Assembly: GCA_022704645.1 (NCBI GenBank)
Contig: JAKJGA010000011.1
Coordinates: forward strand, 1-22,792
Length of the DNA stretch: 22,792 bases
Origin: Spirochaetota bacterium
Lineage (GTDB): Bacteria; Spirochaetota; UBA4802; JAFGJZ01
Reading direction: 5' to 3'
How positions within the stretch are numbered: the first letter of the stretch is position 1; each line of letters opens with the position of its first letter. Both the position numbers and the translations under genes were made by a program. Below, one piece after another: positions 1 through 8,218 of the stretch. Below the pieces are notes generated by a model. It worked only from the letters and a program-made list of their open reading frames with translations, did not search any database and was not told where the DNA came from.

Positions 1-504
1 AATCTCTTCAGTTATACCGGCGGTTTTTCATTCGCCGCAATAGCGGGCGGAGCCAGCAAAGCGGTATCAGTTGATATCTCCGCTGATGCACTTGCAATAG
101 CTGATAAAACAGCTGTCTTAAACGGATTTGAAGATAAACATGATACAATAAAGGCTGATATTTTCGATCTGATCAGATCAAGAGACTTCAACGAAGACAT
201 TATTATAATCGATCCGCCTGCATTTGTAAAAAGCAAGGGGGCGATTGACAAGGGCTGCAGGGGCTATAAAGACGTTAACATGAATGTATTTAAACGCTGC
301 GCTCCAAACCGGATTGTACTTACCTGCTCATGTTCACGTTTTATCAATATGGATCTTTTTCAGAAAATCATTTTCGGAGCTGCGCTTGACGCAAAAAGAA
401 ACGCATATATTATAGGAAAATATTCTCATCCTGCCGATCATCCGGTTAATATTTATCATCCCGAAACTGAATATCTGAAAGCAATACTCCTTATAGTAGA
501 ATAA
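1..504 (+). CDS. rlmI: 23S rRNA (cytosine) methyltransferase RlmI-like, C-terminal part (5' end outside window)
   Basis: Open from the first base in frame +1, so only the last 167 codons are present; the start and the N-terminal PUA region lie outside the window. The family (COG1092, RlmI) uses S-adenosylmethionine to make 5-methylcytosine in 23S rRNA. Visible motifs are the SAM-binding loop NLFSYTGGFS (residues 1-10 of the fragment), the acidic end of strand 2 (VSVDIS), the IDPPAFV motif, RGYKDVNM, and TCSCSR, which carries the cysteine expected to be catalytic. The tail LFQKIIFGAALDA...ADHPVN...YLKA closely follows the E. coli RlmI ending. The gene converges on priA with four bases between stop codons, and its terminator lies inside priA. 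A related RlmK-type enzyme is possible, but the match to RlmI is good. Confidence 0.88.
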   Translation, partial: NLFSYTGGFSFAAIAGGASKAVSVDISADALAIADKTAVLNGFEDKHDTIKADIFDLIRSRDFNEDIIIIDPPAFVKSKGAIDKGCRGYKDVNMNVFKRCAPNRIVLTCSCSRFINMDLFQKIIFGAALDAKRNAYIIGKYSHPADHPVNIYHPETEYLKAILLIVE

Positions 505-508
505 CAAA

Positions 509-2431
509 TTATAGAAGGTCAACGGGGTCAAGATCAATGTCGATTTTGATCCCGCTTATATTTTTAACTGTTTTTGAAACCGAAACAAGATCTTTACGCT
601 GTTTTGATTTAAGAATAAAATGATATCTGTAATTCTTACCAAGTTTTTCAATCGGTGCCGGAGCAGGCCCAAGCATATTCACTGAATCAGGCATACTCTG
701 TTTCAAAAAGTTTTCAAGTTCAATTGATTTTTCAATTACCTTTTCTTCGTCTTCACCTTTGACTACTAATCTAAGCAAAAATGAAAATGGCGGATAAGAA
801 AGTGATTTTCTTATTGAGAGTTCCCGTTCAATAAATGAAACATAGTCATGATTTTTCAAATATCTAAATAAAGGATTTGAAATGTCCTTGGTCTGAATTA
901 TAACCTTTCCCTGCTCCCCTCTTCTCCCGCATCTGCCGGCTAACTGAGTTAAAAGTGAAAATATTCTTTCAGAGGAACGGAAGTCCGGAACCCCCAAACC
1001 TATGTCCGCATTAATAACCGCAGATAAAGCAAGTTTCGGAAAATCGAAACCTTTTGAAATCATCTGCGTACCAAGAAGAATATCAATTTCCGAAGCTTTC
1101 ATTTTTTCAATCATCTCAGGTACTGTCTTTTTTTTACGCGCGGAATCCTGATCTAACCGGAATATTCTCAAATCCCGGAATTCATCTGAAATAATATCTT
1201 CGGCTTTCTGAGTTCCGCTTCCGACATATTTCAATTCTCCGCCGCAGACCGGACATTTTTCAATAAGAGAAATTTCCTTGCCGCAATAATGGCATACCAG
1301 CGATCCTTTTTTGTGATATGTCATATTAACCGAGCAGTCATCACATTTAACCTGTTCACCGCATGAAGAACACTGAACAGTCGGGGAATAACCTCTTCTG
1401 TTCAGAAGAAGAACTGACTGCATTTTGCGTTTAGCTGTTTCATAAACTGCATTTTTTAAAGCATTAGAAAGAATACCTTTCTCAGGATAATCGACAATAT
1501 CAATAACCGGAAGATCAACATTTGAATACCTTTCAGTAAGGACGTGCATTTTCATAGTTCCGCATTTCGCTGCGTAGTAACTTTCAGCAGAAGGAGTCGC
1601 ACTTCCAAGCACTGTTTTCCCATTTACGGATTTCATTCTATGAATTGCTATCCGTTTGGCATTATATCTTGGTACGGAATGCTCCTTATAGGAGGCGTCA
1701 TGCTCTTCATCTATTATAATCATAGATAAATCCGGAGACTGTAAGAATACTGCGGATCTTGTCCCTACTGCAATTTTAGTATTTCCTTTGTAAAAAGAAA
1801 GCCAGCTTTTCATTTTTTGTTTCGGAGTAAGGGCACTGTGATATAAAACGGCCTTATCACCGAATACCGCTTTAATCCTTGCGAAAATCTGCCACGATAA
1901 AGATATTTCCGGAAGCAGTATTATAACGCTTTTTCCTTTTGATATTTCATTTTCCGCAAGCTTAAGATAGAGCTCGGTTTTTCCGCTTCCGGTAATTCCA
2001 TGAATTAGATGTGTTCCAGATTCGTCCTTAATTGCTTCATAAACCGCACTCTGTGATTTTGATAATTCTATACTGAAATTTTCCGTATCAGTATAATCAG
2101 CATCTTCACCTGATGATTTAGTCGAAGGAAGTATAACATCAAAAGCTTCACCTTTTGAACATGAATAATTCTCCGATATAAATGATGCAAGAGACAAAAC
2201 TGAATCATCAAAAACCGGTTCCGTATCAAGGGAACTCTTTATATATTTGACTTCAAAAGATGAATCCTGGATTTCATTTTTAACGCCGACTACAAATCCT
2301 GTAACAGTTCTTCCGGATGCTCCGAGTGGCACAACAACCCGGTAACCCTTGTCGAGCTTCATATCTTCAGGAATTTTATATGTAAAAATATTATCCGAAG
2401 GAATGGGAAGAATTACGTCTGCATATTTCAT
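509..2431 (-). CDS. priA: Primosomal protein N', replication-restart DNA helicase PriA
   Basis: A 640-residue superfamily 2 helicase that reloads the replisome at stalled or repaired forks. The N-terminal 3'-end-binding domain begins MKYADVILPIPSDNIFTYKIP. The Walker A loop GITGSGKT is at 145-152, the DEEH box at 241-244 and the GSATP motif at 276-280. Eight cysteines bind two zinc ions in four CxxC pairs (354/357, 363/366, 380/383, 393/396). Helicase motifs V-VI are GTQMISKGFDFP (454-465) and QLAGRCGRRGEQGKV (496-510). The C-terminus IDLDPVDLL is family-like. It is shorter than E. coli PriA (732 residues), with no missing motif. The ATG shares one base with the udg-like stop (TAATG), suggesting translational coupling at the end of the rpoN operon. 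Confidence 0.97.
   Translation of the reverse strand: MKYADVILPIPSDNIFTYKIPEDMKLDKGYRVVVPLGASGRTVTGFVVGVKNEIQDSSFEVKYIKSSLDTEPVFDDSVLSLASFISENYSCSKGEAFDVILPSTKSSGEDADYTDTENFSIELSKSQSAVYEAIKDESGTHLIHGITGSGKTELYLKLAENEISKGKSVIILLPEISLSWQIFARIKAVFGDKAVLYHSALTPKQKMKSWLSFYKGNTKIAVGTRSAVFLQSPDLSMIIIDEEHDASYKEHSVPRYNAKRIAIHRMKSVNGKTVLGSATPSAESYYAAKCGTMKMHVLTERYSNVDLPVIDIVDYPEKGILSNALKNAVYETAKRKMQSVLLLNRRGYSPTVQCSSCGEQVKCDDCSVNMTYHKKGSLVCHYCGKEISLIEKCPVCGGELKYVGSGTQKAEDIISDEFRDLRIFRLDQDSARKKKTVPEMIEKMKASEIDILLGTQMISKGFDFPKLALSAVINADIGLGVPDFRSSERIFSLLTQLAGRCGRRGEQGKVIIQTKDISNPLFRYLKNHDYVSFIERELSIRKSLSYPPFSFLLRLVVKGEDEEKVIEKSIELENFLKQSMPDSVNMLGPAPAPIEKLGKNYRYHFILKSKQRKDLVSVSKTVKNISGIKIDIDLDPVDLL
523..566 (+). 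terminator. Rho-independent terminator of rlmI, inside the 3' end of priA
   Basis: Bases 523-535 pair with 542-554 as a 13-bp stem closed by C-G at both ends, with a 6-base loop (536-541), followed by the T-rich tract CTTATATTTTTA (555-566). Two of the 13 pairs are G-T in the DNA. They form G-U wobbles in plus-strand RNA but C-A mismatches in minus-strand RNA, so the structure favours termination of rlmI rather than priA. The stem starts 19 bases after the rlmI stop and lies wholly within the last codons of priA. Confidence 0.75.
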
Positions 2432-3072
2432 TAGTCGGTTTCTTTCATCGTATCAAGCATTGTTTTCAGGGTTGTCCATGCTTCCTTCTTTAACGAAGGG
2501 TTTTTAGCCATAATCAGAGGATGAGAAATACTAAACCAGCTTATATCACGGTTTTCCATAGCAAGTTTTTTTATCGATAAAAAATCGCCCATTACCAGAA
2601 TTATGCGGGGATTGACAGATACGATTTCTTCTCTAAGATGATTTATACAGTTTTGCATTATTCTGCTTCTTTGAAACTTTGAATCAATTTCTATGCACTT
2701 GACCAGATGAGTAATATAAGTTTCATTTTTTGGTATTGACAGTGCTTTTGATAGAATATTTTCAAATATCTCATCTGCATCATTTTTAAAAGTCTGCTTT
2801 TCAATTTTTGAAAAAAGCTCCGGTTCATTCATAATAATCATTATTCCGTTTTCTCCGGAACCAACCGCATCGCGCTTTTCACTATTTGCCGGACACGATG
2901 AACAAAACCCCTTCGGTACGGATTCTTTAATTTCAGTTTTATTGACTGAAACAGCTTTTGATTTCAGCCAATTAGAAATATAATTATAATCATCAGAATT
3001 TCTGCCGACTAAAATATCCGGAAATTTCTGATTTGTATAATTGCGCAGATGTTCGATGAGATTATTCATCAT
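2431..3072 (-). CDS. Type-4 uracil-DNA glycosylase-like iron-sulfur protein, divergent
   Basis: 213 residues from the ATG at 3072 (ATGATG, so 3069 is also possible). The frame could open at 3135, but that would overlap ntrX by 74 bases. The four iron-sulfur cysteines of family 4 enzymes are all recognisable: CSSC (57, 60), C126 in YITHLVKC, and C142. The 16-residue spacing of the last two matches the Thermus and Thermotoga enzymes. PRIILVMGD (155-163) and SHPLIMAKNP (183-192), with a histidine at the second catalytic position, also fit. However, the first catalytic motif (GExPGxxED, then GRPFVG) is replaced by MNEPELFSK and KQTFKN. It starts inside the ntrX end and ends on the priA start, so it is probably co-translated with both. 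Uracil removal is doubtful; a structural or altered DNA-repair role is possible. Confidence 0.75.
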   Translation of the reverse strand: MMNNLIEHLRNYTNQKFPDILVGRNSDDYNYISNWLKSKAVSVNKTEIKESVPKGFCSSCPANSEKRDAVGSGENGIMIIMNEPELFSKIEKQTFKNDADEIFENILSKALSIPKNETYITHLVKCIEIDSKFQRSRIMQNCINHLREEIVSVNPRIILVMGDFLSIKKLAMENRDISWFSISHPLIMAKNPSLKKEAWTTLKTMLDTMKETD

Positions 3073-4432
3073 CAGAATATCCAGAATTTTCAATATTGTA
3101 CTGCTTGATCTTTCTGTGCAGATTTGTCCGCTCAATCCCGATATCTTTTGCAGTCAATGTAATATTACCTTTATTTTTTTCAAGGGCTGATTCTATGTAT
3201 TTTTTTTCAAAATCTTCCTTCGCCAGTTTCAGCGAAGACTTATCAGTCATGTATATTTCCTGATATGATTCATTTGCCTCAATATATTTCTTCAGATCAT
3301 CAGCTCCGATTTCATCTGAAGGAATCATAATGCTTGCGCGTTCCATTAAATTTTTTAATTCACGAATATTTCCAGGCCATGTATAATGAGAAAGAAAATC
3401 CATTCCGCCTGCACTTATTCGCTTTTCAACAATTCCGTGTTCCTCTGAAAACTTTTTCATAAAATAACATACGAGATCCGGTATATCATCTTTACGCTCC
3501 GATAATGACGGAATATGAATAGGAATAACATTCAGCCTGTAATATAAATCTTCCCTGAATTCATTTTTTTCAACAGCTTTCTTTACATCAATATTTGTAG
3601 CCGAAATTATACGCACATCAACCTTGATAGTTTCTGTTCCGCCTACTCTTTCAAGCTCCTGTTCCTGAAGCACTCGAAGCACTTTCGCCTGAGCGGAAGC
3701 GCTCATATCACAAATTTCGTCAAGGAAAAGCGTACCGCCATCCGCCTGTTCAAATTTTCCGATCCTTCTGGCGACAGCTCCGGTAAATGCCCCCTTCTCA
3801 TGACCGAAAAGCTCACTTTCGATAAGCTCATCAGGAATAGCTGCGCAATTTACTTTTATGAATGGCTTATCGCTTCTTTTGGATTTTCTATAAATTGCTT
3901 TTGCAATAAGCTCTTTACCTGTTCCGTTTTTTCCTGTAATAAATACTCTTGCATTAGTAGCCGCGGCTTTATCAATTATCTCCCGAATTTCTTCCATGAG
4001 CGCAGATTTTCCGATCATTTCATCATCAAATCTTGATTCTTTTCTGAGCTTAAGATTTTCGCGTCTTAATCTAACAGACTCAAGAGCATTATTAACAACC
4101 GTTACAACCCTCTCAAGTGAAGGCGGCTTTTCAAGAAAGTCATAAGCTCCGATTTTCGTTGATTTCACAGCAATATCTATAGAACCATGACCGCTTATCA
4201 TAATAACGGCAATATCCGGTTTCTCTTTTTTTATAGTCTCAAGAAGCTGAAGCCCGTCAGCATCAGGAAGCCAAACATCAAGAAAAATAAGATCCGGTTC
4301 ATTTTTTTTCAAAAATTCAAGAGCTTCAGTACCGTTTGATGCAGAAAAAATAATATGTTCTTCATCCTGAAGAATCTGGGAAAGAACTTTAATTATGTTA
4401 GGCTCATCATCTACTAAAAATATCTTAGCCAT
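3062..4432 (-). CDS. ntrX: Sigma-54-dependent response regulator, NtrX type
   Basis: 456 residues with the NtrC-family order. The receiver domain (about 3-118) has the acidic pocket DDE at 8-10, phosphoacceptor D52 in FLDVWLPDADG and lysine in FLEKPP. The AAA+ domain (about 138-370) has Walker A GKNGTGKE at 167-174, the sigma-54 contact loop GAFTGA at 214-219 and Walker B TLFLDEI ending near 240. The C-terminal Fis-type helix-turn-helix is at about 420-447 (NKGNITLTAKDIGIERTNLH). GAFTGA is intact, so activation of sigma-54 promoters is expected. The start overlaps the 3' end of ntrY by 8 bases, and ntrY is surely its kinase. rpoN lies upstream in the same operon. The NtrX label rests on pairing with an NtrY-type kinase; NtrC-like naming is the alternative. 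Confidence 0.92.
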   Translation of the reverse strand: MAKIFLVDDEPNIIKVLSQILQDEEHIIFSASNGTEALEFLKKNEPDLIFLDVWLPDADGLQLLETIKKEKPDIAVIMISGHGSIDIAVKSTKIGAYDFLEKPPSLERVVTVVNNALESVRLRRENLKLRKESRFDDEMIGKSALMEEIREIIDKAAATNARVFITGKNGTGKELIAKAIYRKSKRSDKPFIKVNCAAIPDELIESELFGHEKGAFTGAVARRIGKFEQADGGTLFLDEICDMSASAQAKVLRVLQEQELERVGGTETIKVDVRIISATNIDVKKAVEKNEFREDLYYRLNVIPIHIPSLSERKDDIPDLVCYFMKKFSEEHGIVEKRISAGGMDFLSHYTWPGNIRELKNLMERASIMIPSDEIGADDLKKYIEANESYQEIYMTDKSSLKLAKEDFEKKYIESALEKNKGNITLTAKDIGIERTNLHRKIKQYNIENSGYSDDE

Positions 4433-6242
4433 TAATTACCTTCAAAGGCAGTGTGATTTCAAACTCTGCTCCCTCGTTCAATGGAGAGCGGCATTCGATT
4501 CCGCCGTTATGCTCAAATATAATTTTTTTAACAATAGCAAGTCCAAGTCCGCTTCCGCCGATCTTTCTGGTAAAAGTCGGTTCGAATATATTTGCTATCA
4601 GATTTTCGTCAATCCCGCAACCCGTATCTTTAAAATAAATTTTAATATTATCAGCATAAACACTTGTTGCAATTACAATAGTTCCGGAATAATCCATGGC
4701 TTCAATTGAATTTTTAATCAGATTGATAAATGCCTGACGCAGAAGATGTTTGTCAAAAGCAAAAATAGGCAGTTTATCCTCAAGTTCAAGAACAAATCTG
4801 ATTTTTTCGTGGCCTTCATAAAACTTGACACATGAAATAATCAGTTCATTTAAATCATTCATTTTCGGATCAGCTTCCGGAAGACGGGCATAATCAGTAA
4901 ATTCTTTCATAATATGCTGAAGAGAATCCACTTCTTCCATGATTGTCTCAGAAGCGGATGAAACGATTTTTTTAATGTCAGCATTCTCATCATTCAGCTT
5001 CCATTTCATTCTTTCAGCAGAAAGGCGTATCGGCGTAAGAGGATTTTTTATCTCGTGAATCAGTCTTCTTGAAACCTGATTCCACGCTTTAAGTCTTTCA
5101 ATCTGTGCGGTTTTTTCCCGTGTTTCTTTTAATTCTGAAACCATCTGATTAAAAGAATTAAAAAGATATCCCAATTCATCAGTAGATTTTCGCTCAAGAA
5201 CAAAATCAAAATCACCTTTTGCCACTTTTTCAGCAGATTTCGCAAGTTCAAATACCGGACGTGTTATATTCTTCGCGAGAAAAACTGCTCCGACTGATGA
5301 AACTCCGACAATCGCCAGTGATATCACAAGAAGAAAAATGCCGATACCCGATTTAATAGCCGGAAGAAGCGCTTCCTTATCATTATGAAGCATTCGGGCT
5401 CTTCGAAGATAATCAATTTCGCCTTTTACATTCTCTGGAATATGTCTGTAATACACAAACAAAAAAGGATGCCTGTAATAGCTTGAAACAATGAGTTCAT
5501 TGTTATCGACAGAAATTCTCGAAAGTTCAATGCCGCTTGAAAAATCATTTACCCGCAGGAATTTACCGACTTCATCAGAAAATTTTACATCCCCCGAATC
5601 AAGAGGCATTCTTTCAATCAGGTTTCCCCACTGACCTTTTCGTTTGACATTATACATTAAAAAAACAAATCCATTTTTTGCGGCATCATTAGAAATAAAA
5701 TTCCGGCTGACATCAGATTCAGGATTAATAACTCCGGCTTCAACCATCAATTTAAGACTTTGAGACTTTGATGATGCTTCTTCTGCTAATATTAATGTTT
5801 TTTCAGAGGCCAAATTTATTCCGTGATCCAACGCTTCACGTGTATTGCTCGATATCAGATTCCCGATTCCACGGTTAACAAGTGAATTGGTAGCAATAAT
5901 TACAGGCAAAGAAGGAAGAATGGCAATTGACATAAAGACGAGCGCGATTTTTGTCCGGATACTGGTATCTTTAGGCGCAAAATCTTTTTGCGCCCGGCGC
6001 TTAAATGATACAAATATTAAATAAAGGGCAATTATTATCGGAACTGCCATCAAAACGTTTATAAAATAATAATCATCTCCGTCCGGAGACACTCGCGGGA
6101 AAAGGCCGATTACTACTATCGAACAAAAGAAAAGCAGACCAATAACAATAACATAATCAATCGGTTTTGCTTTTTTTGAATACGATACAAATATTGATTT
6201 TATTTTAGCCAGTGATAACCGGATATTCACCTTAACTCTCAT
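4425..6242 (-). CDS. ntrY: Membrane sensor histidine kinase, NtrY type
   Basis: 605 residues. Hydrophobic segments near 29-48, 60-80, 99-119 and 297-322 suggest four membrane passes, with an extracytoplasmic sensing region of about 170 residues (125-296). A HAMP linker follows (about 323-375: NITRPVFELAKSAEKVAKGD). The H-box RLIHEIKNPLTPIRLSAE has the phosphorylated histidine at 396. The ATPase domain has N511 in the N-box (NLIKNSIEAM), DTGCGID (539-545) and the glycine-rich GGSGLGLAIVKK. Proteobacterial NtrY usually has a PAS domain between HAMP and the H-box; here only a short coiled linker is present. The start shares one base with the ptsH stop (TGATG), and the end overlaps ntrX by 8 bases, its cognate regulator. 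The signal sensed cannot be read from the sequence. Confidence 0.9.
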   Translation of the reverse strand: MRVKVNIRLSLAKIKSIFVSYSKKAKPIDYVIVIGLLFFCSIVVIGLFPRVSPDGDDYYFINVLMAVPIIIALYLIFVSFKRRAQKDFAPKDTSIRTKIALVFMSIAILPSLPVIIATNSLVNRGIGNLISSNTREALDHGINLASEKTLILAEEASSKSQSLKLMVEAGVINPESDVSRNFISNDAAKNGFVFLMYNVKRKGQWGNLIERMPLDSGDVKFSDEVGKFLRVNDFSSGIELSRISVDNNELIVSSYYRHPFLFVYYRHIPENVKGEIDYLRRARMLHNDKEALLPAIKSGIGIFLLVISLAIVGVSSVGAVFLAKNITRPVFELAKSAEKVAKGDFDFVLERKSTDELGYLFNSFNQMVSELKETREKTAQIERLKAWNQVSRRLIHEIKNPLTPIRLSAERMKWKLNDENADIKKIVSSASETIMEEVDSLQHIMKEFTDYARLPEADPKMNDLNELIISCVKFYEGHEKIRFVLELEDKLPIFAFDKHLLRQAFINLIKNSIEAMDYSGTIVIATSVYADNIKIYFKDTGCGIDENLIANIFEPTFTRKIGGSGLGLAIVKKIIFEHNGGIECRSPLNEGAEFEITLPLKVING

Positions 6243-6523
6243 CAGAGAGCATTTTTATCCTTGTCAAAATCTGTTTCAATAAGCTTGCAGATGCGCTCAA
6301 CAACCTCGCTCTCTTTTGCACCTTCAGCTCTTACAACTAGCTTTGTTCCATTAGAAATCCCAAGGCCGAGAACGCTCATAATCGATTTTGCATTCGCCTC
6401 ATCTTTATCCTTAATCAGATAAACTTCACATGAATCGTACTGCATTGCAATCTTCACTATCATTGTTGCCGGACGAGCATGAAGCCCCGCGTCATGAGTT
6501 ACTACAATTTCCTTTTCAAACAT
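6242..6523 (-). CDS. ptsH: Phosphocarrier protein HPr
   Basis: 93 residues, a normal size for HPr. The active-site histidine is H15 in AGLHARPA, phosphorylated by enzyme I in a full phosphotransferase system. The regulatory serine is S47 in NAKSIMSVLGLG, equivalent to Ser46 of Gram-positive HPr and the target of HprK. Both sites are intact, so both phosphorylations are possible. hprK lies directly upstream and the junction overlaps by one base (TAATG), so kinase and substrate are made together. No enzyme I or sugar-specific EII gene is in the window, so a regulatory role, or a partner encoded elsewhere, has to be assumed. Confidence 0.95.
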   Translation of the reverse strand: MFEKEIVVTHDAGLHARPATMIVKIAMQYDSCEVYLIKDKDEANAKSIMSVLGLGISNGTKLVVRAEGAKESEVVERICKLIETDFDKDKNAL

Positions 6524-7461
6524 TACTGCTTCTCCATTCTCATCCAGTTTTGAATTTTGGCATCCAGCTCACGCGCTGAATGAACTCCCATTTTTTTCAG
6601 ACGCTGATTCAGTGCGGCTGTTTCTACTATGATCGGAATATTTCTGCCTGGTCTTACCGGAAGCAGAACATGAGGAACTTTTACTCCGATAATCTCATAA
6701 AAATTCTCGTCAATCCCCGAACGGTCATAATCAGCCATATAATTCCATTCTTCAAGCGAAACAATCAACTCAATTTTTTTACGGTTTCTTACTGATCTTA
6801 TTCCGTAAATATCCCGTATATTAAGAATCCCTAATCCCCTGATTTCAATATGATGCCTTAGCAAATGAGATCCTGTACCGGCGATGGTATTTTCATCAAG
6901 CTTTTTTATTTCAACAATATCATCTGCAATAAGCCTATGACCGCGTTCAATAAGTTCAAGAGCCGTTTCACTTTTCCCGATACCGCTTTTCCCCAGCAGA
7001 AGAACCCCGAAACCGAAAACATCAACAAGGGTTCCGTGAACGTTAACAACAGGAAGAAGAGAATTCCTTATTTTTCTGGTCAGAATATCTATTAAATCCG
7101 CAGTTGAAAGCGGAGAAACCAGAACAGGCACTTTCTTTTCAATTGCGGTCTCAATAAAATCTGAAGGAGGTCTTACCCCATGGCTGAAAACGCAGCAAAA
7201 AACATCAAATGAAAAGAATTCTTTCATAACCTTTTTCCTGACGTCAGAAGAAAGATTGTTAAAATAAGAGCTTTCGCCTTTTCCGAATATTTGAATTCTG
7301 TCATGTGCAAAATGCTCAAAAGCCCCGGCCAAGCATAGACCGGGTCTATTGATATCGGCAAAGATTATCTCCTTGCCGAAACCGGTTTCATCCGTAAGCG
7401 AAGTGAGTTCAAGATCAAACTCACTTCGCATATAAATCAAATCTTTAACGGTAATCTTCAC
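6523..7461 (-). CDS. hprK: HPr kinase/phosphorylase
   Basis: 312 residues, the family's usual length. HprK is a bifunctional hexamer that phosphorylates or dephosphorylates the regulatory serine of HPr according to energy state. The N-terminal domain (about 1-125) is followed by the catalytic domain with H142 (VNVHGTLVDVFG), P-loop GKSGIGKS at 157-164, the acidic pair in LIADDIVEI (178-186) and the HPrK/P signature HHIEIRGLGILNIRD (203-217). It starts two bases after the hpf stop and its own stop overlaps the ptsH start. ptsN and rapZ, which often sit in this part of the proteobacterial rpoN cluster, are absent; the direct hprK-ptsH pair is simpler. Confidence 0.97.
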   Translation of the reverse strand: MKITVKDLIYMRSEFDLELTSLTDETGFGKEIIFADINRPGLCLAGAFEHFAHDRIQIFGKGESSYFNNLSSDVRKKVMKEFFSFDVFCCVFSHGVRPPSDFIETAIEKKVPVLVSPLSTADLIDILTRKIRNSLLPVVNVHGTLVDVFGFGVLLLGKSGIGKSETALELIERGHRLIADDIVEIKKLDENTIAGTGSHLLRHHIEIRGLGILNIRDIYGIRSVRNRKKIELIVSLEEWNYMADYDRSGIDENFYEIIGVKVPHVLLPVRPGRNIPIIVETAALNQRLKKMGVHSARELDAKIQNWMRMEKQ

Positions 7462-7463
7462 AA

Positions 7464-8207
7464 TTATTTCTCGGCAACCATCATTAGTTCTACACGTTTA
7501 CCCTTCTGATACACCACATTATGAGCACCGCTGTCTGCATTAACAAAAGGAATAAACCATCTTTCAGAACTTACAAGCTCATTCAAAGCATCAGTAACGT
7601 TCATCTTTTTTACACTGACAGATGATTTATCCATTTTTATTTCAGGATTTGTCCACGAATCTTTTACAACCTGGAAATCATATTCTGCAATATCAGAAGA
7701 AGCGACAGACAATTTATACTGACCGTTTCCTCCGAAAAGAACAGCGCTTTCACCTTTTTCATTTTTATAGACCCTGAAATAATCTCCGTCAACCTTAAGC
7801 TGAAGATAAGCTTCCGCATCAGAAGAAGGTTTAGAGGATACTTCGTTATAAACAATATTCATTTTTTCATCATCATCGGCATGAAGATCCACGATCGGAA
7901 CTTCCCCGAGATGCGTGCCCTTATGCAGCTGATGTTTCTCTTTAAACTTCTTAACCTGCTGTTCAAGTTTATCCATAAGAATATCAAGAGCCGAATAAAA
8001 ATCACCTGCTTTTTCTATTCCATGAAAATGCACACCGTCAGCATAAATCAGAACTTCACATGTCTTATCCATTTTTTCCGAATAATAAACAAGCTTGAAC
8101 TCTATAACCTGATTAAAATACTTTTCAAGTTTTACAATTTTCTTTTCGGAATATTCTTTTAGTCTTTCCGAAATGGAGATGTGTCTGCCTGTAACATTGA
8201 CTTTCAT
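7464..8207 (-). CDS. hpf: Ribosome hibernation promoting factor, long form with two C-terminal domains
   Basis: 247 residues, against about 180-190 for an ordinary long HPF. The N-terminal S30AE domain (about 1-100: MKVNVTGRHISISERLKEY, FHGIEKAGDFYSALDILMDKL) binds the 30S decoding site and shuts ribosomes down. The usual C-terminal domain, which dimerises 70S ribosomes, is at 188-242 (VTDALNELVSSERWFIPFVN, then SGAHNVVYQ). The extra length is a region at 117-168 with the same pattern (KPSSDAEAYLQL, DYFRVYKNEKGESAVLF), which reads as a second, diverged copy. A strong AGGAGG ribosome-binding site (8217-8212) precedes the ATG. It follows rpoN closely, as in many bacteria. HPF identity is secure; the duplication is my reading of the sequence. 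Confidence 0.95.
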   Translation of the reverse strand: MKVNVTGRHISISERLKEYSEKKIVKLEKYFNQVIEFKLVYYSEKMDKTCEVLIYADGVHFHGIEKAGDFYSALDILMDKLEQQVKKFKEKHQLHKGTHLGEVPIVDLHADDDEKMNIVYNEVSSKPSSDAEAYLQLKVDGDYFRVYKNEKGESAVLFGGNGQYKLSVASSDIAEYDFQVVKDSWTNPEIKMDKSSVSVKKMNVTDALNELVSSERWFIPFVNADSGAHNVVYQKGKRVELMMVAEK

Positions 8208-8211
8208 AGAG

Positions 8212-8217
8212 CCTCCT
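8212..8217 (-). promoter_or_regulatory. Ribosome-binding site of hpf
   Basis: A perfect AGGAGG lies four bases before the hpf ATG, in the 11 bases between the rpoN stop and hpf. Most other junctions in this operon lack such a clear site and appear translationally coupled, so hpf may be translated independently and more strongly than its neighbours. Confidence 0.7.
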
Positions 8218-8218
8218 A

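Noticed and set aside
3073..3135. Longer N-terminus for the uracil-DNA-glycosylase-like gene
   Set aside because: It would overlap ntrX by 74 bases and adds residues read out of frame through the ntrX end; the ATG at 3072 gives an 11-base overlap typical of this operon.
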